Positions 1 to 5,116 of a stretch of 6,401 nt of DNA are shown here, one piece after another (within the stretch, counting starts at the first letter, position 1; each line of letters opens with the position of its first letter). Location of the stretch: positions 1 through 6,401 of the forward strand of contig CAZXCE010000504.1 of NCBI GenBank assembly GCA_964639175.1. Direction: 5' to 3'. Source of the stretch: JACQXX01 sp964639175. GTDB taxonomy: Bacteria > Acidobacteriota > Blastocatellia > Chloracidobacteriales > Chloracidobacteriaceae. The notes under the pieces are model-generated. The model made no database searches, was not told the origin of the DNA, and saw only the letters and a list, made by a program, of their open reading frames with translations. The translations under genes were made by a program, and so were the position numbers.

Positions 1-1
1 T

Positions 2-1204
2 GGCTTCGAACCAATAGCTCACGCGCGATCCGGATGGCTGGTCGGGGATCAAAGGGCCGTCGCTATTGAAAACAGCCTGCTCTATCAATCCGAGCTGGAG
101 CGAACCCAGGAACTGGCACTCCTCAAGGAATTTAACGAAAATATCATCGAAAGCATCAATGTCGGCATTCTCACCGTTGATCCCCAGGGCCAGATCACCA
201 ATTGCAATAGCGCCTTTGAAGAACTCTTCTCGGTTAGCCGCGAACAGGCCGAAGGCCAATCCGTCGAACAACTCTTTGATGCTGATCTGGTTCAAACCAT
301 GCGCGATGTGACTGGAAGCGTGAGCTGGGCGCTCTCTGATGTACGCAATATCTACCGCTATCGGGCCACCACCCGCACCGATGAACCACTGGTTCTCAAT
401 ATCAACCTCTCCCCCCTGAAAACCAAAGATGAAGCCGTCACTGGCGCCTTGATTGCCTTCGAAGACATTACCAGTCGGGTCCGGCTCGAAGAACAGCTCC
501 GTGAAAACGACAAATTATCGTCCATTGGCTTGCTCGCTGCCGGTGTCGCCCACGAGGTCAATACACCATTGACCGGTATCTCCAGCTATACCCAGATGCT
601 GCTTACCCAGACCCCATCCTCCGATGTCAAGCACTCAATTCTGGAAAAAATCCACCGTCAGACCATTCGAGCCTCAGATATCGTCAATAACCTGCTGAAT
701 TTTTCACGAACCGGAAACGCCAGCTTCTCGCAACTCAGCATCGCCAAACTGCTCGACGACACCTTGCAGTTGCTTGAACTTCAAATTCGCAATACCCGAA
801 TTGAAATCGTTCGTGAGTATAGCCATACCCTGCCACCAGTCCTCGGTCAGGCCGGCAAGCTCCAGCAGGTCTTTCTCAACCTGATTCTCAATGCCCGCGA
901 CGCCATGCCTGATGGAGGGACCCTGCGGATCTCAGCTTCCGTCCACGAAGACTCACTGGTCGTTGATTTTGCCGATACCGGTGAAGGAATCCCATCCGAA
1001 TACATCGCCAAAATTTATGATCCCTTCTTCACCACCAAAGAAGTCGGACGTGGGACAGGCCTTGGCCTGGCCGTCAGCTATGGCATCATTCAGGAGCATT
1101 CTGGCCGAATCTTTGTGGAGAGTGAACCCGGCCATGGCACCTGTTTTCGGGTCAAACTCCCCTGCCAGATCCACCACGCCTCATTTCAGGCAGTTGGAGA
1201 TTAG
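2..1204 (+). CDS. Sensor histidine kinase (GAF-PAS-HisKA-HATPase), 5' end outside the window
   Basis: The reading frame is open from the left edge, so the first ATG at 299 lies inside the gene and is not its start. About 400 residues are visible. Numbering from the codon at base 2: residues 1-30 look like the end of a GAF domain (AVAIENSLLYQ), then a helical linker (about 30-45) and a PAS domain (about 46-155, opening IIESINVGILTVD and closing GALIAFEDITSR). The HisKA dimerisation helix carries the phospho-accepting His184 in AGVAHEVNTPLTGI (codon 551-553). The HATPase domain shows the N box (LNLILNARDAM), G1 (DTGEGIP), F box (YDPFFTTK) and G2 (GRGTGLGLAVSYG). No membrane segment is visible, which suggests a cytoplasmic NtrB-like kinase that autophosphorylates and passes phosphate to a response regulator. 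No regulator gene follows, so the partner must lie upstream or elsewhere. The signal sensed cannot be told. Family assignment is firm. Confidence 0.93.
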   Translation, partial: GFEPIAHARSGWLVGDQRAVAIENSLLYQSELERTQELALLKEFNENIIESINVGILTVDPQGQITNCNSAFEELFSVSREQAEGQSVEQLFDADLVQTMRDVTGSVSWALSDVRNIYRYRATTRTDEPLVLNINLSPLKTKDEAVTGALIAFEDITSRVRLEEQLRENDKLSSIGLLAAGVAHEVNTPLTGISSYTQMLLTQTPSSDVKHSILEKIHRQTIRASDIVNNLLNFSRTGNASFSQLSIAKLLDDTLQLLELQIRNTRIEIVREYSHTLPPVLGQAGKLQQVFLNLILNARDAMPDGGTLRISASVHEDSLVVDFADTGEGIPSEYIAKIYDPFFTTKEVGRGTGLGLAVSYGIIQEHSGRIFVESEPGHGTCFRVKLPCQIHHASFQAVGD

Positions 1205-1206
1205 GA

Positions 1207-1334
1207 GGGCTCGGGGCTGGGTTCAATCCTCAAGCCTCAACTCCATAAACGCCAGGAGAACGGAAAAACCGCGATTTCGAGGTGATTTGCAATGCCATAA
1301 CCCCGTCCTGGTGTTTATCCCCCAGCCCTCAGCC
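1207..1334. repeat. Heptanucleotide repeats within a nested inverted repeat, after the kinase gene
   Basis: Bases 1207-1220 read as two 7-mers, GGGCTCG and GGGCTGG. Bases 1222-1242 read as three related 7-mers, TTCAATC, CTCAAGC and CTCAACT. Two pairs of arms are nested. The outer pair is 1208-1221 with 1321-1334 (14 positions, one mismatch and one G-U). The inner pair is 1245-1257 with 1306-1318 (13 positions, one G-U). The left arms are 23 bases apart and the right arms 2, so a folded RNA would have a lopsided internal loop, and about 48 bases lie in the apical part. It begins three bases after the kinase stop codon and could shape or protect the 3' end of that mRNA. Equally it could simply be a dispersed intergenic repeat. 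The pairing is directly visible; the role is inference. Confidence 0.6.
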
Positions 1335-1337
1335 GAC

Positions 1338-1365
1338 GTCTTAAGGCGTTTCGATTAGACTTTTT
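1338..1365 (+). terminator. Weak candidate intrinsic terminator for the kinase gene
   Basis: GTCTTAA (1338-1344) can pair with TTAGAC (1355-1360) with one bulged T, followed directly by TTTTT (1361-1365). The stem is short and AT-rich, so termination would be weak alone. It sits just past the large inverted repeat at 1208-1334 and is the only T-run placed correctly for a terminator before the next gene. Confidence 0.3.
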
Positions 1366-1494
1366 AGAAGGGTTGGTTTATAACTTGCGGCTTGTTTCGC
1401 TCGATCCATCGATCTCGTTTCTCGATAGACCAACTCCGATAATCCAAATCTTTCTTTCGTGGAATGGGGCTTCCCCCAGTTCCCTTGCTGGTGC
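1366..1494 (+). other. Leader/spacer before the radical SAM gene with a long-range inverted repeat
   Basis: No convincing gene lies here. Bases 1372-1380 (GTTGGTTTA) pair with 1426-1434 (TAGACCAAC) over nine positions, one of them G-U, across 45 bases. The enclosed part contains repeated CGAT words. No good sigma-70 promoter and no Shine-Dalgarno site can be seen ahead of the start at 1495. The reverse-strand reading frame through this stretch has no family features. Confidence 0.3.
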
Positions 1495-2481
1495 ATGAAA
1501 AAAAGTCCATTACTCAAACTCAAACAAAAATTGCGCGAAGCTCATCTGGTGGCAAAAGGGCTTCTTTCAACCTCTCATCCCATTCTGGTTCATATCATTC
1601 CAATGCGCCGGTGTAATCTGGCCTGCACCTATTGCAATGAATACGATAAGACGTCTGATCCCGTCCCATTGGATGTGATGTACCGCCGAATCGACAAACT
1701 GGCTGAACTGGGCACCACCATTGTCACCGAAAGTGGGGGGGAGCCAATGATGCACCCCCATATCTACGACATCATTGCCCGGGTTCGGCAACACGGAATG
1801 ATGTCTGGCATTATTACGAATGGGTATTACCTCTCACCTGAGCGCATCAAGTTGCTCAACGAAGCCGGCCTCGAATACCTTCAGATCAGTATCGACAATG
1901 TCACTCCAGACGAAGTTTCACAGAAAAGCCTGAAGGTTTTGGATAAGAAATTACAAAACCTCGCTCAGTACGCTCAATTCGAGGTCAATATCAACTCGGT
2001 CATTGGCGGTGGAATCAAAAATCCGCAGGACGCCATTACCGTTGGTCGTCGAGCGGCGGAACTCGGGTTTTCAGTCTCGGTCGGCATCATCCATGATGGT
2101 CACGGTCATCTCAAACCACTCACCCCGGACGAAGCCGAGGTGTATCGGCAACTGAAAAAAATCGGAAAGTCCGGCCATTCTCAAATTACCCAATTTCAGG
2201 ATGCCCTGGCTGAAGGCCGTCCAAACCAGTGGAAGTGTCGGGCTGGCGCCCGGTACCTCTACATCTGCGAAGATGGGCTGGTCCACTATTGCTCCCAACA
2301 ACGCGGTTATCCCGGTACGCCACTTGAACATTACTCACGGGAAGACATTATTCGTGAATACAATACTCCCAAATCCTGTGCCGATTACTGCACGATTGCC
2401 TGTGTTCACAAAGTCTCGAAAATGGATTTCTGGCGTGACCCTCAATATCATCAACCAACCATGGTTGAAACCGGAAAATAG
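1495..2481 (+). CDS. Radical SAM protein with cysteine-rich SPASM-like C-terminus, function unassigned
   Basis: Encodes 328 residues from ATG 1495. An in-frame GTG at 1459 would add 12 residues (EWGFPQFPCWC) that do not look like a family start, and neither start has a Shine-Dalgarno site. Residues 30-47 hold the first strand and the CX3CX2C motif CNLACTYC (Cys40, Cys44, Cys47), which binds the [4Fe-4S] cluster that cleaves S-adenosylmethionine. SGGEP (80-84) is the SAM-binding GGE motif, and ITNGYYL and LQISID fit later strands of the partial TIM barrel. The last 80 residues carry six more cysteines (248, 258, 266, 295, 299, 303; C-x9-C-x7-C-x28-C-x3-C-x3-C), resembling a SPASM/Twitch domain that holds extra Fe-S clusters. 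Such domains occur in peptide- and protein-modifying enzymes, but no precursor peptide or partner gene is adjacent and the substrate is unknown. The gene appears monocistronic. Superfamily membership is certain. Confidence 0.9.
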   Translation: MKKSPLLKLKQKLREAHLVAKGLLSTSHPILVHIIPMRRCNLACTYCNEYDKTSDPVPLDVMYRRIDKLAELGTTIVTESGGEPMMHPHIYDIIARVRQHGMMSGIITNGYYLSPERIKLLNEAGLEYLQISIDNVTPDEVSQKSLKVLDKKLQNLAQYAQFEVNINSVIGGGIKNPQDAITVGRRAAELGFSVSVGIIHDGHGHLKPLTPDEAEVYRQLKKIGKSGHSQITQFQDALAEGRPNQWKCRAGARYLYICEDGLVHYCSQQRGYPGTPLEHYSREDIIREYNTPKSCADYCTIACVHKVSKMDFWRDPQYHQPTMVETGK

Positions 2482-2498
2482 ATCTTTGAATGAAGAAT

Positions 2499-2548
2499 GT
2501 GGTTAGTTCTTGGTTCTTGGTTCTTGGAAAATATTGATTTCTAACCAC
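2499..2548. repeat. Inverted repeat enclosing a GTTCTTG heptad array
   Basis: GTGGTTAG (2499-2506) and CTAACCAC (2541-2548) are perfect 8-bp inverted arms 34 bases apart. Between them, 2506-2526 is exactly three copies of GTTCTTG, followed by an AT-rich stretch. The element starts 18 bases after the radical SAM stop codon. No T-run follows the second arm, so it is not a standard intrinsic terminator. Confidence 0.65.
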
Positions 2549-2568
2549 TAATCACTAATCACTAACCA
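2541..2568. repeat. Four-unit heptanucleotide array CTAAYCA before tRNA-Leu
   Basis: Four 7-mers stand in perfect register: CTAACCA, CTAATCA, CTAATCA, CTAACCA. The outer units match each other and so do the inner ones. The array ends 11 bases before the tRNA 5' end and therefore fills the place where the tRNA's -10 region or leader should be. The first unit is also the right arm of the inverted repeat that begins at 2499. Confidence 0.75.
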
Positions 2569-2579
2569 GTTCATTCCCC

Positions 2580-2661
2580 GGCCCGGTGGTGGAATTGGTA
2601 GACACGCAGGTCTTAGAAGCCTGTCTCGCAAGAGGTGTGGGTTCGAGTCCCACCCGGGTCA
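2580..2661 (+). tRNA. tRNA-Leu, anticodon UAG
   Basis: A complete class II tRNA of 82 nt can be folded. The acceptor stem is GGCCCGG (2580-2586) with CCGGGTC (2654-2660), one G-U pair, and discriminator A at 2661. The D arm contains GAATTGGTAGAC. The anticodon stem is CAGGT (2607-2611) with GCCTG (2619-2623), and the loop CTTAGAA has anticodon TAG at 2614-2616, reading CUA and other CUN leucine codons. The long variable arm TCTC-GCAA-GAGG (2624-2635) is typical of leucine tRNAs. The T arm is GTGGG-TTCGAGT-CCCAC (2637-2653). The CCA end is not encoded (TCAC follows), so it must be added by the nucleotidyltransferase. Confidence 0.97.
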
Positions 2662-2706
2662 TCACACCACAATCATACTGTGAAGCGCTCTCCCGTCATC
2701 ATTGCG

Positions 2707-3600
2707 TTATCCCCTACGCATTCTGGACTGTAACTCTTCAGCCCGTGACTTCTCACGCAGGGCCTGGGCCTGGGCGGTCGCCATAGCGGTTCGCTCTCGT
2801 GCCAGTTGCTCTAACAGTTGTTGATTGCGTTTTTCGAGCGCTTCAATCCGCCCTCCAGTATTTTGCCCCTTGACTTCATCCAACCTGGCCAGTGCTTCGG
2901 CATATTCCCGCTGTAATTTTTCGAACTTCAGGACGAAATTGTCTTTTTCAGATCGCTCAGCTTCCAGGGCTCGTTCCAGCGACAGGACCAGTGAGGCACT
3001 TTGTGCGGCCCGGGTCTGGGCCTCAATTGATTTACGTTCCTCTTCATTGGCCCGGGTTTGAGCCAGTAATAACTGCCGCTGGAGTTCTTCTTTTTCTTGT
3101 TGAAGGTCAAACGTATGATTTTTCAATCGCTGGTTTTCCCCTTGTAAGACCTCGCACTCACCAGCCATCTGATCCAACTGAATCTGAAACTCCTTTGCGG
3201 CAGTCTCCAGTTCCAGGACTCGATCCTCAGCCTCGTTGGCTTCGAGCACCTGGGTCATCACCACCGAATCAACTTCCTGCTGCACCCACGTGTATGCCGC
3301 AAAAGAGACCTCACGGGCAAAAGTCTGTGTTACCTGCTGAAACCAATCAGGAACTTTTCCCTCCCACTCCTCCTTCTTTTTGGTTTCAGGCAGTGGAGAT
3401 CGGAGTGGTTCACGATTTCGGACAGTCTGTCCCACACCAGCTTCAGGTTCTTCAGAAGCCAGTTTTTGAATAAATTTTTGGATTGTGGAGTATGAACCGC
3501 GCCCGACCTCAGTTCGAATGTTCAGGATTGTGACTGGCACCTGAGCCGTTTTTAACCGTTCAACCGCATCAATAAATTCTTCCCAGGTTAGTTTGGCCAT
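2707..3600 (-). CDS. KfrA_N-type DNA-binding protein with long coiled coil
   Basis: Encodes 297 residues from the ATG whose complement is 3598-3600, with stop TAA at 2707-2709. Residues 1-50 (MAKLTWEEFIDAVERLK, then VTILNIRTEVGRGSYSTIQKF) match the N-terminal domain of KfrA plasmid proteins: a helix-turn-helix in which a 'V/IR-E-G-RGS-TI' segment contacts DNA. Residues 52-80 are a charged, proline-containing linker. From about residue 115 to the end the protein is Glu/Gln/Arg/Leu-rich with heptad-like spacing, a long alpha-helical coiled coil as in KfrA. Plasmid KfrA represses its own promoter and its coil is thought to aid partition or nucleoid contact. Here a chromosomal role is unknown. 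A TTG start at 3654 would add 18 residues without family character. AAGGA lies 18 bases before the chosen ATG, further than ideal. The gene stands alone, convergent with tRNA-Leu. Confidence 0.85.
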   Translation of the reverse strand: MAKLTWEEFIDAVERLKTAQVPVTILNIRTEVGRGSYSTIQKFIQKLASEEPEAGVGQTVRNREPLRSPLPETKKKEEWEGKVPDWFQQVTQTFAREVSFAAYTWVQQEVDSVVMTQVLEANEAEDRVLELETAAKEFQIQLDQMAGECEVLQGENQRLKNHTFDLQQEKEELQRQLLLAQTRANEEERKSIEAQTRAAQSASLVLSLERALEAERSEKDNFVLKFEKLQREYAEALARLDEVKGQNTGGRIEALEKRNQQLLEQLARERTAMATAQAQALREKSRAEELQSRMRRG

Positions 3601-3694
3601 AGCGGATTTGCACTCAATTCCTTTTCTGTTCAAGGTAATTCTACCATTTTGCAATGAATATCCCGTATTATGGGAAGGCTAAATCATTGGAATA

Positions 3695-3722
3695 ATTATA
3701 TTTTCCTCAACTCTTAGCCCAA
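3695..3722 (-). promoter_or_regulatory. Candidate sigma-70 promoter of the KfrA-like gene
   Basis: On the reverse strand a perfect -10 hexamer TATAAT (3695-3700) lies 16 bases from TTGGGC (3717-3722), a partial -35 match that falls inside a heptad repeat. Transcription would start near 3688 and give a leader of about 90 nt. A small imperfect palindrome, TCCC-N7-GGGA (3661-3675), lies in that leader and could be an operator if the protein regulates itself, as plasmid KfrA does. That last point is inference. Confidence 0.45.
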
Positions 3723-3734
3723 CACCCTCAGCCC
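3714..3734. repeat. Degenerate heptad array (GGGCTNN family, reverse orientation)
   Basis: TTAGCCC, AACACCC and TCAGCCC stand in 7-base register. On the other strand they read GGGCTGA, GGGTGTT and GGGCTAA, the same GGGCTNN word seen at 1207-1220 and 4648-4661. The middle unit is diverged. The -35 region proposed for the KfrA-like gene lies within it. Confidence 0.5.
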
Positions 3735-3748
3735 CAAATAATAGTATC

Positions 3749-3783
3749 GTGCCCGGTCATATGATCTCCATTTCACCGGGCAC
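3749..3783. promoter_or_regulatory. Perfect 9-bp inverted repeat in the divergent spacer
   Basis: GTGCCCGGT (3749-3757) and ACCGGGCAC (3775-3783) are exact inverted copies separated by 17 bases containing CATATG. There is no T-run on either side, so it is not a simple terminator. It lies upstream of the KfrA-like gene's likely promoter and some 320 bases before the peroxiredoxin gene. It could be a protein-binding site or a dispersed repeat. Confidence 0.45.
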
Positions 3784-4088
3784 TTGCCGATGATTCCATA
3801 AATGTAATTACAGACGCAACCGTAAATTCTCATTGATCACCCAGTCGGCGGGTACCAGATTGCGAAAAATCATTGCTGCAACCCTTGAGAATGGATATTG
3901 TTTCGCCTCCCGACCTGATGCCGGGCGGGATATCACGCTAACCGGTTCGCGGTACCACCAACCTTCCACTCTGGCGGCTCCATTTGGGACAGGAGCCAGG
4001 ATCCCCCGAAGCATGTCCAGCCGCTTGAGCCCCTGAGACCCGCGGAACCGCACTGATTTTACTTTCTTATACCAACTTTTAAGCCCAC
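3784..4088. other. Spacer of about 300 bases before the peroxiredoxin gene, no convincing gene
   Basis: Both strands stay open over most of this stretch (forward 3833-4036, reverse 3808-4113), but neither product has recognisable motifs, and the reverse frame would overlap the peroxiredoxin start. The GC-rich text contains two GGTACC sites (3851-3856 and 3951-3956) and a 6-bp hairpin GGCTCC/GGAGCC (3976-3981 with 3992-3997). It looks more like a dispersed repeat or decayed sequence than a regulatory leader. The last 40 bases turn AT-rich (TTTTACTTTCTTATACC), where the peroxiredoxin promoter probably lies, although no clean -35/-10 pair is visible. Confidence 0.35.
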
Positions 4089-4104
4089 AAGGAGAATCCA
4101 CACT

Positions 4105-4638
4105 ATGCTGCAAGTCGGTCAGAAAGCTCCCGATTTCAATATGGCCAGCACCAAAGACCTCAACACCCTGGCTGAAAATGTAAAACTATCAGATTACGCC
4201 GGAAAGTGGCTGGTCCTCTTTTTCTACCCACTTGACTTCACCTTTGTCTGTCCCACTGAAGTGACTGGATTTAGTGACCGAATCAGTGAATTCCATGATC
4301 TTGGCGCCGAAGTGGTGGCGGTCAGTACGGATAGCGTGTATTCACATCGGGCCTGGATCGAAACCTCACGTGAGAAAAATGGGGTCGGGCCGATCCAGTT
4401 CCCGCTCGCCAGCGACATCACCAAACAGGTTTCCCGCGATTTTGGTGTCCTGATCGAAGAACGCGGCATTGCCCTGCGTGGGTTGTTCATTATTGATCCC
4501 AATGGCGTCCTCCAATATCAGGTTGTCCACTCACTCAACATTGGTCGCAACGTTGACGAAGCCCTCCGGGTCCTGGAAGCCTTACAATCCGGGGAACGCT
4601 GCCCAATCAACTGGAAACGCGGTCAATCACATATCTAG
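4105..4638 (+). CDS. Typical 2-Cys peroxiredoxin (AhpC/Prx1 family)
   Basis: Encodes 177 residues from ATG 4105, with AAGGAG at 4089-4094 ten bases upstream, the best ribosome site in the window. The enzyme reduces hydrogen peroxide and organic hydroperoxides in the cytoplasm, usually recharged by thioredoxin or AhpF. The active-site segment YPLDFTFVCPTE gives Pro42, Thr46 and peroxidatic Cys49, and Arg125 (IALRGLFIID) completes the conserved set. Resolving Cys166 sits in GERCPINWKRG, the usual place for the partner subunit's cysteine in the disulfide-linked dimer. The protein ends 11 residues later, so the C-terminal YF helix of oxidation-sensitive eukaryotic Prx is absent and its GGLG loop reads NGVG, as in 'robust' bacterial enzymes that resist over-oxidation. 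That consequence is inferred from the family. It is a single-gene unit ended by the hairpin at 4648-4710, with no thioredoxin reductase or OxyR gene beside it. Confidence 0.95.
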   Translation: MLQVGQKAPDFNMASTKDLNTLAENVKLSDYAGKWLVLFFYPLDFTFVCPTEVTGFSDRISEFHDLGAEVVAVSTDSVYSHRAWIETSREKNGVGPIQFPLASDITKQVSRDFGVLIEERGIALRGLFIIDPNGVLQYQVVHSLNIGRNVDEALRVLEALQSGERCPINWKRGQSHI

Positions 4639-4647
4639 CCGGGCGAA

Positions 4648-4710
4648 GGGCTTGGGGCTTAAAGACATCGGGTTGGGCGGCGGATACCCGTTTTCTTGTG
4701 CCCCGAGCCC
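4648..4710 (+). terminator. Terminator-like nested hairpin after the peroxiredoxin gene
   Basis: An inner stem CGGGT (4669-4673) with ACCCG (4686-4690) is followed by TTTTCTT (4691-4697), the form of an intrinsic terminator. It is enclosed by an outer stem, GGGCTTGGGGC (4648-4658) with GCCCCGAGCCC (4700-4710), eleven pairs including one G-U. The outer left arm is two heptads (GGGCTTG, GGGCTTA). The right arm is the exact reverse complement of bases 1207-1217 after the kinase gene, so the same repeat family forms both structures. Termination is likely; whether the outer stem matters is open. Confidence 0.6.
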
Positions 4711-4840
4711 TCATCTGTGGTACACTGGCCAGTTTTTGCCCGATGCCTGGGTAAAAACCTGAGTCTTGCACCGGGCTGAAGTTCGAGCTCTCCAGTTCGC
4801 CACCCTCAACCATCATTCCCTACTCTCAATCTCATTTCAT

Positions 4841-5116
4841 ATGAAAGCTACTGTTCACGTAACCCTCAAACCTGGAGTTCTTGACCCTCAGGGACAGGCC
4901 ATTCACCACGCGGCTGAAACACTCGGCTACCAGGCCATTGCTGCCATTCGCCAGGGAAAATTTTTTGAAATCTCAATCGCAGATGGCGTCTCGCCTGAAA
5001 CCGCGCAGGCTGAAGTTGAAAAACTGGCCCATGAGGTTCTCTCCAATCCAGTCATTGAAGACGTCACTGTGTCAATAGGACCACTTCAGCCAGCCATTCC
5101 AGGAGGCCAGGCATGA
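4841..5116 (+). CDS. purS: Phosphoribosylformylglycinamidine synthase subunit PurS
   Basis: Encodes 91 residues from ATG 4841. PurS is the small dimeric scaffold of the three-part FGAM synthase (PurS, PurQ, small PurL), which converts FGAR, ATP and glutamine to FGAM in the fourth step of purine synthesis. It helps channel ammonia from PurQ to PurL. The family signature is clear: VTLKPGVLDPQGQAIHHAAE near the start, then GKFFEISI and the closing strand VIEDVTVSIG. The usual length is about 80-85 residues; the extra tail (PLQPAIPGGQA) runs into the purQ overlap. An in-frame ATG 75 bases upstream (4766) would add 25 residues unlike the family. No Shine-Dalgarno site precedes 4841, so initiation may rely on another signal. 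A TACACT element (4721-4726) could be a -10 region, but its -35 is poor. Confidence 0.93.
   Translation: MKATVHVTLKPGVLDPQGQAIHHAAETLGYQAIAAIRQGKFFEISIADGVSPETAQAEVEKLAHEVLSNPVIEDVTVSIGPLQPAIPGGQA

Noticed and set aside
1..311. Possible frameshift or independent small gene at the left edge
   Set aside because: The 81-codon frame at 66-311 is out of frame with the kinase, whose own frame is open from base 2 and reads as a good GAF end, linker and PAS start. No frameshift is needed.
1341..1523. 60-codon reverse-strand frame across the spacer before the radical SAM gene
   Set aside because: Overlaps the radical SAM start, has no motif, and runs through inverted repeats and the weak terminator.
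2499..2568. CRISPR-like array
   Set aside because: The repeats are contiguous 7-mers without spacers, far too short for CRISPR, and no cas gene is present.
2586..2786. 66-codon forward frame starting inside the tRNA
   Set aside because: Its first part is a translation of the tRNA-Leu itself (MVELVDTQVLEACLARGVGSSPTR is a well-known artefact of such genes), and the rest is antisense to the KfrA-like gene.
2636..3760. Duplicated tRNA end as an attachment site for an integrated element
   Set aside because: The tRNA 3' part (CCCGGGTCATCA) has only a short imperfect echo near 3752 (CCCGGTCATATG). There is no integrase gene, so an element between these points is not supported.
3808..4113. 101-codon reverse-strand frame before the peroxiredoxin gene
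   Set aside because: No recognisable domain, overlaps the well-supported peroxiredoxin start and its ribosome site, and the opposite strand is equally open, so openness is not evidence of coding.
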